From Sphingomonas glacialis (GTDB taxonomy: Bacteria; Pseudomonadota; Alphaproteobacteria; Sphingomonadales; Sphingomonadaceae): a DNA stretch of 64,000 nt. The translations under genes were made by a program, and so were the position numbers. Positions 17,974 to 28,515 of this stretch are shown here, piece by piece. How positions within the stretch are numbered: the first letter of the stretch is position 1; every line of letters starts with the position of its first letter. The notes beneath the pieces were generated by a model that ran no database searches, had not been told where the DNA came from, and saw nothing but the letters and a program-made list of their open reading frames with translations. The stretch lies in contig NZ_BNAQ01000001.1 of NCBI RefSeq assembly GCF_014653575.1, positions 806,001 to 870,000 on the forward strand. The letters run 5' to 3'.

Positions 17974-18873
17974 ATGACGACCCTCACCCACCTCCAGCGG
18001 CTCGAGGCCGAAAGCATCCACATCCTGCGCGAAGTCGTCGCCGAGGCCGAGCGCCCGGTGATGCTCTATTCGGTCGGCAAGGATTCGGCGGTGATGCTGC
18101 ATCTTGCCCGGAAAGCGTTTTTTCCGGGCAAGCCACCCTTCCCGCTGCTCCATGTCGACACGACCTGGAAATTCCGCGCGATGTACGAATTGCGCGAACG
18201 CGCAGCGGTTGCGGCGGGGATGGAGTTGATCGTCCACCAGAACCCCGACGCGGTCGCGCAGGGGATCAATCCGTTCGACCATGGCAGCCGCCACACCGAC
18301 ATCTGGAAGACCGAAGGGCTCAAGCAGGCACTGACGGCTGGCGGCTTCGACGTCGCGTTCGGCGGCGCGCGGCGGGACGAGGAGAAGAGCCGCGCCAAGG
18401 AGCGGATCTTCAGCTTCCGTTCGGCCAGCCAGCGCTGGGATCCCAAGGCGCAGCGCCCCGAGCTGTGGCACCTCTACAATGCCAAGAAGGCCAAGGGAGA
18501 GAGCATCCGCGTCTTCCCGCTGTCGAATTGGACCGAGCTCGACATCTGGCAATATATCCTCGCCGAGCAGATCGAGATCGTCCCGCTGTACCTCGCCGCG
18601 CCGCGCCCGACGGTCGAGCGCGACGGGATGCTGCTGATGGTCGATGACGACCGCTTCCGGCTCGAACCCGGCGAAGTCCCGGTCGATCGCTCGATCCGCT
18701 TCCGCACGCTCGGCTGCTATCCGCTGACCGGCGCGGTCGAGAGCCAAGCGACGACGCTGCCTGAAGTGATCCAGGAAATGCTGCTTACCACCACCTCCGA
18801 ACGGCAGGGCCGCGCGATCGATCACGATCAGAGCGCCAGCATGGAGAAGAAAAAAGCCGAGGGGTATTTCTGA
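17974..18873 (+). CDS. cysD: Sulfate adenylyltransferase, small subunit
   Basis: 299 residues. With CysN it makes adenosine 5'-phosphosulfate from sulfate and ATP in the cytoplasm. [12 protein letters not shown] at the start, the PP-loop motif [20 protein letters not shown] near 31 and [16 protein letters not shown] near 130 are diagnostic, as is the C-terminal [10 protein letters not shown]. It heads the cluster cysD-cysNC-cysQ, and its TGA overlaps the next ATG (TGATG). Sulfur-starvation control is usual for such operons, but I see no named binding site upstream. Confidence 0.96.
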   Translation: MTTLTHLQRLEAESIHILREVVAEAERPVMLYSVGKDSAVMLHLARKAFFPGKPPFPLLHVDTTWKFRAMYELRERAAVAAGMELIVHQNPDAVAQGINPFDHGSRHTDIWKTEGLKQALTAGGFDVAFGGARRDEEKSRAKERIFSFRSASQRWDPKAQRPELWHLYNAKKAKGESIRVFPLSNWTELDIWQYILAEQIEIVPLYLAAPRPTVERDGMLLMVDDDRFRLEPGEVPVDRSIRFRTLGCYPLTGAVESQATTLPEVIQEMLLTTTSERQGRAIDHDQSASMEKKKAEGYF

Positions 18874-20891
18874 TGGGCGCCAAGCCAGACCTCGTCGCCC
18901 CGGCGAAGGCCGGAGCCACCGCGTTGGAGCGCGAAACGCCGGCCACCCCGCCGCCATCCGGCGACCCCGGCCTTCGCCGGGGTGACGAATATACCCCCGA
19001 CTCCCTCATCGCGTCGGACATCGACGCGTACCTCCTCCAGCACCAGCACAAGTCGCTGCTCCGCTTCATCACCTGCGGCTCGGTCGACGACGGCAAATCG
19101 ACGCTGATCGGCCGCCTCCTCTATGACAGCCGCGCGATCTTCGCCGATCAACTCTCCGCGCTCGAGGCCGACAGCAAGCGCGTCGGCACCCAAGGCCAGA
19201 ACATCGACTTCGCGCTACTCGTCGACGGCCTCGCCGCCGAGCGCGAGCAAGGCATCACGATCGACGTCGCCTATCGCTTCTTCGCGACCGAGAAGCGCAA
19301 GTTCATCGTCGCCGACACGCCTGGCCACGAGCAATACACGCGCAACATGGTGACCGGCGCCTCGACCGCCGACGCCGCGGTGATCCTGATCGACGCGCGC
19401 AAGGGCGTGCTGCCCCAAACCCGCCGCCACAGCTTCCTCGTCAAGCTGCTCCGGCTGCGCCATGTCGTGCTCGCGGTGAACAAGATGGACCTGGTCGAGT
19501 ACGACCAGTCGGTGTTCGACACGATCGTCGCCGACTATCGCGCCTTCGCCAGCGCGATCGGGATCGAGCGCTTCACCGCGATCCCGATCTCGGGCTTCGC
19601 CGGCGACAATGTCGCGAGCGCGTCCACCGAGATGCCGTGGTACGATGGCCCGACCCTGATCGAACATCTCGAAACGATCGACGTCGAGGCTGATGCCGCG
19701 CAAGCGCGCCCGTTCCGGCTGCCGGTGCAATGGGTCAACCGCCCCGACCTCGATTTCCGCGGTTTTTCCGGCCTGATCGCGAGCGGCAGCGTTCGCCCCG
19801 GCGATGCGGTCCGCATCCTGCCTTCGGGCCGCACCACGACCGTCGCGCGGATCGTGACGATGGACGGCGATCTGCCCGAGGCGGTTGCCGGCCAGTCGGT
19901 CACGCTCACGCTCGCCGACGAGGTCGATTGCTCGCGCGGCGACGTCATCGCGCTCGCCGACGCGCCGCCCCAAGTCGCCGACCAGTTCCGCGCGACGCTC
20001 GTCTGGATGTCCGAAACGCCGCTGCTGCCCGGGCGCAGCTACTGGCTCAAGCTCGGTACGCAGACGGTTGGAGCGACCGTCCAGGAGCCGCGCCACGCGA
20101 TCGACGTCAACACGCTCGCCGAGCTCTCGGTCAAGACGCTCGGGCTCAACGATATCGGCGTGGCCGAGGTCTATACCGACCGCGACATCGTCTTCGAACC
20201 CTTTGCCGATGGCGCCGATCTCGGCGGCTTCATCCTGATCGACCGCGCGACCAACGCGACGGTCGCCGCCGGGATGCTCGATTTCGCGCTGCGCCGCGCG
20301 CAGAACGTCCATTGGCAGGCGATCGACATCACCAACGCCGCGCATGCCGACCAGAAGGGTCAGACCCCGCGGCTTTTGTGGTTCACCGGCCTGTCGGGCT
20401 CGGGCAAATCGACGATCGCCAATCTCGTCGAGAAGAAGCTGTTCGCGCTCGGCCGCCACAGCTTCCTGCTCGATGGCGACAATGTGCGGCACGGGCTCAA
20501 CAAGGATCTGGGCTTCACCGATGCCGACCGCGTCGAGAACATCCGCCGCATCGGCGAGGTCGCCAAATTGATGACCGATGCGGGGCTGATCGTCCTCACC
20601 GCCTTCATCTCGCCGTTCCGCGCCGAGCGCGACATGGTGCGCGCGATGCTGCCGGGGGCGTTCGTCGAGATCTTCGTCGACACGCCGCTGGCAGAGGCCG
20701 AGGCGCGCGACGTGAAGGGCCTCTACGCCAAGGCCCGCGCCGGCCAGATCGCCAACTTCACCGGCATCTCGAGCCCGTACGAGGCGCCCGAGCATCCCGA
20801 CATCCGCGTCGACACGACGCGCGAGAGCCCCGAGGCGGCGGCCGAGCGGATCGTCGAGCATATCATGGGCGTATGGAGTCACGACCTGTGA
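18873..20891 (+). CDS. cysNC: Fused sulfate adenylyltransferase GTPase subunit / APS kinase
   Basis: 672 residues. The N-terminal EF-Tu-like GTPase (about 60-480) drives APS formation with CysD. It has [25 protein letters not shown] and NKMDLVEYD. The C-terminal APS kinase (about 495-672) makes PAPS, with its P-loop GLSGSGKST. This fusion is common in alphaproteobacteria. Oddity: residues about 7-38 (LVAPAKAG...GLRRGDE) are the in-frame translation of a type A palindromic repeat placed between the start and the first conserved block. No alternative ATG or GTG lies after the repeat, so the repeat is probably translated. Confidence 0.95.
   Translation: MGAKPDLVAPAKAGATALERETPATPPPSGDPGLRRGDEYTPDSLIASDIDAYLLQHQHKSLLRFITCGSVDDGKSTLIGRLLYDSRAIFADQLSALEADSKRVGTQGQNIDFALLVDGLAAEREQGITIDVAYRFFATEKRKFIVADTPGHEQYTRNMVTGASTADAAVILIDARKGVLPQTRRHSFLVKLLRLRHVVLAVNKMDLVEYDQSVFDTIVADYRAFASAIGIERFTAIPISGFAGDNVASASTEMPWYDGPTLIEHLETIDVEADAAQARPFRLPVQWVNRPDLDFRGFSGLIASGSVRPGDAVRILPSGRTTTVARIVTMDGDLPEAVAGQSVTLTLADEVDCSRGDVIALADAPPQVADQFRATLVWMSETPLLPGRSYWLKLGTQTVGATVQEPRHAIDVNTLAELSVKTLGLNDIGVAEVYTDRDIVFEPFADGADLGGFILIDRATNATVAAGMLDFALRRAQNVHWQAIDITNAAHADQKGQTPRLLWFTGLSGSGKSTIANLVEKKLFALGRHSFLLDGDNVRHGLNKDLGFTDADRVENIRRIGEVAKLMTDAGLIVLTAFISPFRAERDMVRAMLPGAFVEIFVDTPLAEAEARDVKGLYAKARAGQIANFTGISSPYEAPEHPDIRVDTTRESPEAAAERIVEHIMGVWSHDL
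18893..18987. repeat. Type A palindromic repeat inside the cysNC reading frame
   Basis: Arms CGTCGCCCCGGCGAAGGCCG and CGGCCTTCGCCGGGGTGACG match as an inverted pair with one mismatch. The spacer codes for Ala/Glu/Pro-rich residues. The length keeps the reading frame open, as in Rickettsia palindromic elements. Confidence 0.85.
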
Positions 20892-21643
20892 TCGATCAGA
20901 CCGACGCCCAACTCGCCCGCACGGTGGCGCTCGCCGCGGGCGACGTCCTGCGCGATCTCTGCGTCGCTGGCGCCTGCCCCGATGCCGAGCTGGGCGACCG
21001 CGGTGACACGGATGCCAATACGCTGATCCTCCGCCTGCTCCACGAAGCGCGGCCCGACGATTACGTCCTGTCCGAAGAAGCCGCCGACGACGGCCTGCGC
21101 TGCGCCGCGCGACGCGTCTGGGTGGTCGATCCGCTCGACGGCACGCGCGAATTCCGCGAGCGGCGCGAGGATTGGGCGGTCCACATCGGCCTCGCAATCG
21201 ACGGCGTGCCCGTCACGGGCGCTGTCGCGCTGCCAGCGGTCCAGCGCGTCTTCGCGACCGACGATCCACGCCAGCCGTTCGCCGCGGCCCCACAGCGCCC
21301 GCGCATGGTCGTCAGCCGCTCGCGCGCGCACCCGGTCGTGCTCGCGGTCGCCGAGGCGATCGGCGCCGAGCTCGTGCCGATGGGGTCGGCCGGCGCCAAG
21401 GCGATGGCGGTGGTGCAAGGCGATGCCGAGATCTACCTCCACGCCGGCGGGCAATATGAATGGGACAATTGCGCCCCCGTCGCAGTCGCGCTGGCGGCCG
21501 GCCTGTTCGCGTCGCGAATCGATGGCAGCACTCTGGTCTATAACTGCCGCAACCCGCTGCTCCCCGATCTGCTGATCTGCCGCCGCGAATATGCCGAGCA
21601 CGTGCTCGCGGCGGTTGCCGCAGCGACGCACCTGCTGCCCTAA
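20888..21643 (+). CDS. cysQ: 3'(2'),5'-bisphosphate nucleotidase CysQ-type
   Basis: 251 residues. Inositol-monophosphatase-fold phosphatase that clears 3'-phosphoadenosine 5'-phosphate formed when PAPS is used. [17 protein letters not shown] (near 60), [13 protein letters not shown] (near 80) and [16 protein letters not shown] (near 195) hold the metal-binding acids of the family. I take the GTG at 20888, which overlaps the cysNC stop (GTGA) and has GGAG nine bases upstream; an ATG at 20873 would add MESRP. The position directly after cysNC supports a role in sulfur assimilation. Confidence 0.92.
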   Translation: MIDQTDAQLARTVALAAGDVLRDLCVAGACPDAELGDRGDTDANTLILRLLHEARPDDYVLSEEAADDGLRCAARRVWVVDPLDGTREFRERREDWAVHIGLAIDGVPVTGAVALPAVQRVFATDDPRQPFAAAPQRPRMVVSRSRAHPVVLAVAEAIGAELVPMGSAGAKAMAVVQGDAEIYLHAGGQYEWDNCAPVAVALAAGLFASRIDGSTLVYNCRNPLLPDLLICRREYAEHVLAAVAAATHLLP

Positions 21644-21652
21644 CCATCCATA

Positions 21653-21681
21653 CGTCACCCCGGGCTAATCCCGGTGTCCTC
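21653..21681. repeat. Single arm of type A repeat
   Basis: CGTCACCCCGGGCTAATCCC resembles the left arm of the type A repeats, but no inverted partner follows. It may be a decayed or half copy next to the full copy at 21742. Confidence 0.55.
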
Positions 21682-21741
21682 CGGGCCGCACGGCGAGCCA
21701 GCGACGCCCTTGCTTTCGTAGCGCGACACCTCACTCATCTT

Positions 21742-21837
21742 CGTCACCCCGGGCTCGTCCCGGGGTCCACCGTGCCGCACAGCATGCCCGCCAAGCGCGC
21801 GTGGCACGGTCGGCCCCGGCACGAGGCCGGGGTGACG
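21742..21837. repeat. Dispersed palindromic repeat, type A copy
   Basis: Left arm CGTCACCCCGGGCTCGTCCC and right arm CGGCACGAGGCCGGGGTGACG-like are inverted about a spacer that holds GTGCCGCA / TGGCACGG. It lies between cysQ and the tRNA-Arg terminator. Confidence 0.85.
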
Positions 21838-21884
21838 TCGGACGCTGAGGATGTGCCCCCACCGACACCCCCAGAACGCAGAAA

Positions 21885-21908
21885 AGCCGGGACAGTTCTG
21901 TCCCGGCT
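21885..21908 (-). terminator. Intrinsic terminator of tRNA-Arg
   Basis: Leftward RNA would form a perfect 10-bp stem AGCCGGGACA / TGTCCCGGCT with a 4-base loop, followed by TTTTC. It begins 28 bases after the tRNA 3' end, which is what a tRNA terminator should look like. Confidence 0.85.
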
Positions 21909-21935
21909 CATCGCCCGCCATTCGGCGGAAATAGG

Positions 21936-22012
21936 TGGTGCACCCAGAGCGATTCGAACGCCCGACCCTCAGATTCGTAGTCTGATGCTCTATCCAGCTG
22001 AGCTATGGGTGC
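21936..22012 (-). tRNA. tRNA-Arg (anticodon ACG)
   Basis: Reads GCACCCATAGCTCAGCTGG on the minus strand. The acceptor stem GCACCC/GGGTGC is closed and CCA is encoded. The anticodon stem TCAGA/TCTGA holds the loop CTACGAA, so the anticodon is ACG (adenosine to be edited to inosine, reading CGN codons). The T loop is GTTCGAATC. Confidence 0.97.
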
Positions 22013-22095
22013 AGTGGAGTGGCGCTGTTAGCGGCGTCTTTCGGGGGACGCAAGGGCGTTGCGTCACCTTTCTTGCCAGCATAGAGAATTTATCG

Positions 22096-22617
22096 ATGAA
22101 CCAGCCGCTTTTGCCCGCCCGCCCCGCCGCTTTCGCGCTGGCCGTGACCCTCATTCTCGGAGGATGTGCCGCGCAGACGTCGACGCGCTATCCCTCGCTG
22201 CTGCCGCGCGCGATCGAATCGCGCAGCGATGCCGAGCCCGAATCCCCCGTCGTGCTTGCCGAACCCGAGCCTTCGACCGATTCGGCGCTGGCCGACCTGC
22301 GCAAGACGCTCGACCGCACGAGCGCCGACTTCGCGCCCGCTGCGACGCGCGCCGAGCGGCTCGCCGACGCCGCCCGCGGTGACGCGCCCGGTGGCGAACG
22401 CTGGATCGCGGCGCAGACCGCGCTGGCCGAACTCGACGGTTATCGCGCAACGACGTCGGCCACGCTCTCCGCGGTCGATACGATGGCGTCGGACCGCATC
22501 ACCGGCGGCAAACCCGAATATCCCGCGATCGCGACCCTCCAGACCGCGGCACAGGCCGCGCTCGAGGCGCAGAGCACACGCATCACCGCAATCTCGGCAA
22601 AGCTGCGTAGCGCCTAG
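22096..22617 (+). CDS. Predicted lipoprotein of unknown function
   Basis: 173 residues. The signal FALAVTLILGGCAAQ with the lipobox LGGC at residues about 21-24 points to a lipid-anchored envelope protein. The mature part is mostly helical and Ala-rich (ALADLRKTLDRTSADFAP, then LQTAAQAALEAQ), which suggests a coiled or helical-bundle protein. The family is not recognised. I took ATG 22096 because the longer frame runs back through the tRNA. It converges on the spermidine-synthase fusion and the two stops overlap by 4 bases. Confidence 0.7.
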   Translation: MNQPLLPARPAAFALAVTLILGGCAAQTSTRYPSLLPRAIESRSDAEPESPVVLAEPEPSTDSALADLRKTLDRTSADFAPAATRAERLADAARGDAPGGERWIAAQTALAELDGYRATTSATLSAVDTMASDRITGGKPEYPAIATLQTAAQAALEAQSTRITAISAKLRSA

Positions 22618-24830
22618 CGGACGCCTTTGAGCAGCGGCAGGATCGTCGAATAATCGTCGGTCCACGGCGTGAAGCCCGCGCGGACCGGGACCGCCCCCCA
22701 TGCCGCGTTGCCGCGCTGCAACGCCGCGATGATCTTGGAGTCGTGCGACAAGGCCACCCATTGCGACTTGGTCGCGCCTGCCGCGTTGGCCTGCGGCGGA
22801 CGATAGAAGAGCTGGACGGCGTGCCACCCCCCAACCTCGGCAGCGCCCGCAACGACGGGTTCGAGATCGAGGAAGCGGTTCGAGATGTGCACCAGCAACA
22901 GCCCGCGCGGCGTGAGCACGCGCGCATAGCTCGCGAACGCCTCGCGCGTCATCAGGTGCATCGGCACCGAATCGGACGAGAAGGCATCGAGCGCGAGGAA
23001 ATCGAGCGATCCGCTCGCCGCGTGCGCAAGGTTGAGCCGCGCATCGCCGAGCACCACCGGGGCATCGGGCAGGCAGCGCGACAGGAAGCTGAAGCGCGTC
23101 CGCGCGATTCGGACGATCGCCGGATCGATCTCGTAGAACCGCCAGTCCTGTCCGGGCTTGGCATAGCAAGCCACCGTCCCTGCCCCCAGACCCACGATGC
23201 CGACGCGTGCCGCCGGCCCGTACAGCGCCGGGACCGCCTGCAACGCCTGTCCGATCCCGGCACCAGGGACGTAATAGGTCGTCGCGGTCCGCTCGCGTGC
23301 GGGCGTGCCGAGCAGCTGCAGGCCGTGCACCGTCGTGCCGTGCGCGAGTTCGCGTTCGCGCGGGTTTCCGCGGACGGTGTAGATGCCGAAATAGCTGCGC
23401 GTCCGCGCATCGGGCTCGAGCGAGATCATCACCGCGTGATAGCCACCGAATGCGATCAGCGATCCGAACATGGCAATCGCGAAAGCACGACGCGATCCGA
23501 TCGTCAGCAAGCCGAGCGCCACCATCACCATCAGCGTGATGTGCTGCGTCGGTCCGGGGCGACCGATCGGGCCGGGATAGGTGAGCACGAGCGCCACGAG
23601 CCCGACCACCGCGATCGCCACAACATAGAGCAGGATCCGCTGCCGCTGCGCATTGCCGTCCCACAACCGCGCGACCACACCGAGCAAGGCGCGTTGCGGC
23701 GTCAGCACCGCCGCGGCGAGGATGAGGATCGGATATTCGTAGGTCCAGTCGAACAGCAGCGGCGCGAGCAGCGCCGAGAACACCCCGCCGAGCGCCCCGC
23801 CGACCGACATCGCGAGGTAGAACCCGGTCAGCCGGTCGGGCTCGGGCCGCAGCCGGTACATCGCGGTATGGAGCGCGACCGAGACGAGGAACAGCACCGC
23901 CAGCGCCATGATCGCGCCGAGCATCGGCATCCCGGCCATCCCACCGACGAGCAATCCGCCGAACAGCAGCATCGCGATCGGCGCGATTCGCGTCTGGATA
24001 TCGGCAGTGGTGCGGTCGCTCGCAAACGCGATCGTGAAGCTCAGCAGATACAGCCCGAGCGGGAGCACCCACAGCAGCGGCATCGCGACGATATCGGTGG
24101 TGATCAGCGTCGAGGTCGCGAGCATCAGCCCCGACGGCACGAACGCCAGCAGGATCCAGTGCGCAACGCGTCGTCGACCCGGCGCGGGAGACGTGGCGCG
24201 CGGTGCAGCATCGGCCACCGGCCCGCCGCGCGGCAGCGTCGCCGCGCACAGCGCCACCAGCAGCCCGACCAGGATATAGCCGCTGCTCCACACCACGCGC
24301 TGCCCGTACAGAGCGAGCCCGGGCTCGACGAACAGCGGATAGGCCAGCAGCCCGGCAAAGCTCCCGAAGTTCGACGCGGCGTAGAGCGCATACGGATTGT
24401 CGCCGTGCCGCGTCAGGCTGAACCAGCGCTGCAGCAGCGGTGCCTGCGCCGAGATCGCGAAGAACAGCGGCCCGATCGACAGACCGAGCAGCCACGGCAC
24501 CCAGATCGCGGGCTGCGCGGTCGGGCTCGGCTGGAGCGCGGTGAGCCCGATCGGCAGCCACAACCCCGCGACGAGCAAGACACCGAGATGCGTCATCGCC
24601 TGCGCGCGTGGGTTCATCCGCCCGAGCCAGTGCGCATAGCCGTACCCGGCGAGCAGCAGCGCCTGATAGACGAGCATCGCCGAGTTCCACACCGCCGGCG
24701 CGCCGCCAAGCCGCGGCAGCGCCATCCGCGCGACCATCGGCTGGACGAGGAAGAGCAGGAACGAGCTCGCCAGGATCGTCAGCACGAACAGCGGCCGGGC
24801 AAGGCGCACGGGAGCTCGGAGGGTCGTCAT
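22614..24830 (-). CDS. Fused MFS-like membrane protein / spermidine-synthase-like domain
   Basis: 738 residues. The first 400 or so residues hold about ten hydrophobic spans (LFVLTILASSFLLFLVQPMV at the start) like an MFS or SpeE-linked membrane domain. From about residue 500 there is a SAM-dependent aminopropyltransferase-like fold: VGIVGLGAGTVACYAKPG (nucleotide site), FYEIDPAIVRIA, LGDARLNLA and LDFLALDAFSSDSVP. The fusion is widespread in proteobacteria but its substrate is unproven; polyamine synthesis is only a suggestion. It is the last gene of the leftward cluster and its start overlaps the GNAT upstream (ATGA). Confidence 0.82.
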   Translation of the reverse strand: MTTLRAPVRLARPLFVLTILASSFLLFLVQPMVARMALPRLGGAPAVWNSAMLVYQALLLAGYGYAHWLGRMNPRAQAMTHLGVLLVAGLWLPIGLTALQPSPTAQPAIWVPWLLGLSIGPLFFAISAQAPLLQRWFSLTRHGDNPYALYAASNFGSFAGLLAYPLFVEPGLALYGQRVVWSSGYILVGLLVALCAATLPRGGPVADAAPRATSPAPGRRRVAHWILLAFVPSGLMLATSTLITTDIVAMPLLWVLPLGLYLLSFTIAFASDRTTADIQTRIAPIAMLLFGGLLVGGMAGMPMLGAIMALAVLFLVSVALHTAMYRLRPEPDRLTGFYLAMSVGGALGGVFSALLAPLLFDWTYEYPILILAAAVLTPQRALLGVVARLWDGNAQRQRILLYVVAIAVVGLVALVLTYPGPIGRPGPTQHITLMVMVALGLLTIGSRRAFAIAMFGSLIAFGGYHAVMISLEPDARTRSYFGIYTVRGNPRERELAHGTTVHGLQLLGTPARERTATTYYVPGAGIGQALQAVPALYGPAARVGIVGLGAGTVACYAKPGQDWRFYEIDPAIVRIARTRFSFLSRCLPDAPVVLGDARLNLAHAASGSLDFLALDAFSSDSVPMHLMTREAFASYARVLTPRGLLLVHISNRFLDLEPVVAGAAEVGGWHAVQLFYRPPQANAAGATKSQWVALSHDSKIIAALQRGNAAWGAVPVRAGFTPWTDDYSTILPLLKGVR

Positions 24831-25357
24831 GCGGTCGGCCGATCGATTCGATAGAGGATGTGGCGCCGGAGCGGATCGCCCACGGCAAGATCAGGACGGT
24901 CGAAGTCGCCACCCACGACGCGTGTCATGCCGAGCCGCTCCATCAGCCCCCAGCTGCGCGTATTGGCGGGGACGGTGATCGCGGTGACACGTGGAATGGC
25001 GAGGTTCGCCCAGCCCCAGACGAGGCTCGCCTCGGCCGCCTCGCGCGCATAGCCCTGCCCCCACGCATCGCGCGCGAGCCGCCACGCAATCTCGGTTTCG
25101 CCCTCGAGGAAGCTGTCGCCCGGCTTGATCCCGCAGAATCCGATGAACGCACCGTCGGCACGACGTTCGACCGCCCAGAAGCAGTAGCCATGCGCCTCCT
25201 GGCACGCCACCATCCGGTCATGCCCCTCACGCGCGGCGTCGATGCTCAGCGGCGGGCCGAGATAGCGCATCACCTCGGGGTCCTGCCCCATCGCGTGCAA
25301 CGGCGCGATATCGCGCTCGCGCCAGCCGCGCAGGATCAAGCGCTGCGTCTCGATCAT
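24827..25357 (-). CDS. GNAT N-acetyltransferase (RimJ/RimL-like), first copy
   Basis: 176 residues. IETQRLILRGWRERDIAPLHA at the start and GQGYAREAAEASLVWGW near 105, shown in part, are typical of RimJ/RimL-type acetyltransferases, which acetylate protein N-termini or small amines. NTRSWGLMERLGM near 140 is the late acetyl-CoA motif. The substrate is unknown. Its start overlaps the stop of a related GNAT upstream (ATGA), which looks like a tandem duplication followed by divergence. It is coupled in turn to the spermidine-synthase fusion. Confidence 0.87.
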   Translation of the reverse strand: MIETQRLILRGWRERDIAPLHAMGQDPEVMRYLGPPLSIDAAREGHDRMVACQEAHGYCFWAVERRADGAFIGFCGIKPGDSFLEGETEIAWRLARDAWGQGYAREAAEASLVWGWANLAIPRVTAITVPANTRSWGLMERLGMTRVVGGDFDRPDLAVGDPLRRHILYRIDRPTA

Positions 25358-25895
25358 GCGCGTGGACGGTCGATCACGTAGACCACGCTGTCGCGCAGCC
25401 GGTGCCCTTCGGCAAAGGCGGGATGCTCGAAATCGAGCGCGGGCGCGGCGTGCATGCCGATCCGCTCCATCAGCCGCTGGCTCGCGACATTCACGCGGGC
25501 GGTAATCGCGCCGATTTGCGCGTCGCGGCAGTTCGGCCACGCCCAGGCGAGTACCCCCGCCGCAGCCTCGCGTGCATAGCCCTGCCCCCAATGCGCGGGC
25601 CCGAACATCCAGCCAATCTCGAGCGCGCCCGCCAGCGGTGTTTCGGGGTTGCCGCGCTTCAGCCCGCAAAAGCCGAGCGGCACACCGTCCAGCCTGCGCT
25701 CGACCATCCAGAAGCCGAGGCCTTCGCTACGATACCCGTCGTGCCGTGCGATCGCGGCATCGGCCGCCGCTGCATCCATCGCCGGCGCGAGATCGGCCAT
25801 CACCTGCGGATCGCCGAACCAGCCGTGCAGCGTCGCGCGGTCGCCCGGTCCGGGGACGCGCAACCGCAACCGCTCGGTCTCGACGACCGCGTCGC

Positions 25896-25899
<4 letters not shown>
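25354..25899 (-). CDS. GNAT N-acetyltransferase (RimJ/RimL-like), second copy
   Basis: 181 residues, same build as the neighbour downstream: ETERLRLRVPGPGDRATLHG, then GQGYAREAAAGVLAW near 110 and NVASQRLMERIGMHA near 145. MVERRLDGVPLGFCGLKRG near 70 matches WAVERR...GFCGIKPG in the other copy. Both probably come from one duplication. The substrate is unknown. The start overlaps the hemB stop (ATGA), so translation is coupled to hemB, though a function in heme synthesis is not implied. Confidence 0.87.
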
Positions 25900-26888
<989 letters not shown>

Positions 26889-26937
26889 GTTGCGCGTTCT
26901 GGAACCTCGCGCGGGCGGGCGCAAGCGGTCTTGCGCG

Positions 26938-28389
26938 TTAGCTCGACGGGTGCAGCCGCCCCGCGGGTTCGGCCGAGCTCGGCACCTGTTCCTGCGCGCG
27001 CTCCGCCGGCACGACGAGCCGCTGGTTGCGCCAGCCGCCATAGCGATAATAGCACAGCGCCATCACGAAATTGGCGCACGAGCCGAGCGGGAAGCTCCAC
27101 CACAGCGCATCCGCCCCCATCGTCGGCTGGCACAACAGCGCAAAGCCGATCCGCACCGGATACATCGCGACGAACAGCATGATCAGCGGCGCCCACACCG
27201 CCCCGTTGGCGCGGACGGTCGAGAACAGCACCATCGTCATGCCGAAGATGATGAAGTTCCAGCTCGCCAGCACCTGGATATGCCGCGCGATCGCAATCGC
27301 CGGGCTCTCGCCGCCGAGGAACAGCCCCATCACCGGCCGGTCGAACGCGATGATCGCGAGCACCATGGTCGAGGTCAGCACCGCGCTGAAGATCAGCCCG
27401 GCGCGTGTGATCCGGTCGACCCGGTCCCAGAAGCCCGCACCGATATTCTGCGCCGCCATGCTGCTCACCGCCGCGCCGACCGCCAGCGCGGGCATCTGGA
27501 TATAGCCCCAGAGCTGGAGCGACACGGCATAGGCCGCGGTCGTCTCGATCCCGTAGCGGTTGACGAGCCCGGTCATCGTCAGCGCGGCGACCGACATGAC
27601 GAGCATCTGCGCGCCCATCGGCAAGCCCTTCGACAGGATCGTTCGAGTCAGCGCTAGGCTCGGGATGAGGTAGGACAGCTCGTGCCCACGCAGCCGGATC
27701 GGCAGGTCGCGCGCATAAACGTAGGCAAGCAGCCCGAACGCCGCGACGTGCGACGCGATCAGCGTCGCGGTCGCCGAGCCGGCAATCCCCATCGCCGGCA
27801 TTCCGAACCAGCCGCGGATGAACACCGGGTTCAACCCGCTATCGAGCAGCACGCTGAGCATCGTGAACCACAGCGGCGTGATCGAATCGCCGATCCCGCG
27901 CAGCGCCATGCTGAGCAGCACGAGCAGCATCGACGCCGGCAGCCCGAGAAAGATCACGCGCAGATAGGCGAGCGCGAGCGGCATCGCGCTCGGCGGCGTC
28001 GCCAGCACGCGCAGGATATCGGGGGTGAAGATCCAGCCGAGCGCCGCGACCACCACCGCGCCGCCCATCACCAGCCCGATCGACGCGCCGAACGCGCGGC
28101 GCGCCGCCTCGACATCGCGCCGCCCCATGCTCTGGCCGATCAGGATGGTCGAGGCCATGCCGAAGCCGAACACGAGCGCGAACATCAGGAACATGATCGT
28201 ATTGGCATTGGCGGTCGCCGCGACCGCGCCCTCGCCGAGGAAGCGCCCGACCCAGATCGTGTTGATCGAGCCGTTGAGCGACTGGAGGATGTTCGATCCG
28301 AGCGTGGGGAGCGCAAACGCGAGCAACGTCAGCGCGATCGGCCCGGTCGTCAGGTCGCGCTGACCGCGGCGCGTCGGGGAGCTTGCCAT
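26938..28389 (-). CDS. MATE-family efflux transporter
   Basis: 483 residues and about 12 membrane spans. Two similar halves are visible: ALTLLAFALPTLGSNILQSL at the start and ILSKGLPMGAQMLVMSVAA in the second half, as in MATE proteins. They export drugs or cationic metabolites in exchange for sodium or protons across the inner membrane. NTIWVGRFLGEGAVAATANA near 43 fits the family. The substrate is unknown. It is the first gene of the leftward cluster with hemB, with repeat A directly upstream. Confidence 0.93.
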   Translation of the reverse strand: MASSPTRRGQRDLTTGPIALTLLAFALPTLGSNILQSLNGSINTIWVGRFLGEGAVAATANANTIMFLMFALVFGFGMASTILIGQSMGRRDVEAARRAFGASIGLVMGGAVVVAALGWIFTPDILRVLATPPSAMPLALAYLRVIFLGLPASMLLVLLSMALRGIGDSITPLWFTMLSVLLDSGLNPVFIRGWFGMPAMGIAGSATATLIASHVAAFGLLAYVYARDLPIRLRGHELSYLIPSLALTRTILSKGLPMGAQMLVMSVAALTMTGLVNRYGIETTAAYAVSLQLWGYIQMPALAVGAAVSSMAAQNIGAGFWDRVDRITRAGLIFSAVLTSTMVLAIIAFDRPVMGLFLGGESPAIAIARHIQVLASWNFIIFGMTMVLFSTVRANGAVWAPLIMLFVAMYPVRIGFALLCQPTMGADALWWSFPLGSCANFVMALCYYRYGGWRNQRLVVPAERAQEQVPSSAEPAGRLHPSS

Positions 28390-28408
28390 CGTCGTCTCTA
28401 CTCCCCTT

Positions 28409-28504
28409 CGTCACCCCGGCCTTGTGCCGGGGTCCACCGTGCCGCGAGAGCAACGCTGCCCGCTCGTGTGTCACGGTGGACCCCGGCACAAGGCCGGGGT
28501 GACG
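28409..28504. repeat. Type A palindromic repeat with perfect 33-bp arms
   Basis: The arm at 28409-28441 begins CGTCACCCCGGCCTTGTGCC and is the exact reverse complement of 28472-28504. The spacer is 30 bases. This is the least diverged copy in the window, so it may be the most recent. It separates valS from the MATE gene. Confidence 0.92.
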
Positions 28505-28515
28505 ACTATCCGATT

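Noticed and set aside
19215..21197. 660-codon open frame opposite cysNC
   Set aside because: GC-rich codon bias on the other strand leaves antisense frames open; the plus strand has full CysN and APS kinase motifs.
22743..24854. 703-codon open frame opposite the spermidine-synthase fusion
   Set aside because: Arg/His/Gln-rich nonsense product; the minus strand shows membrane spans and a SAM fold.
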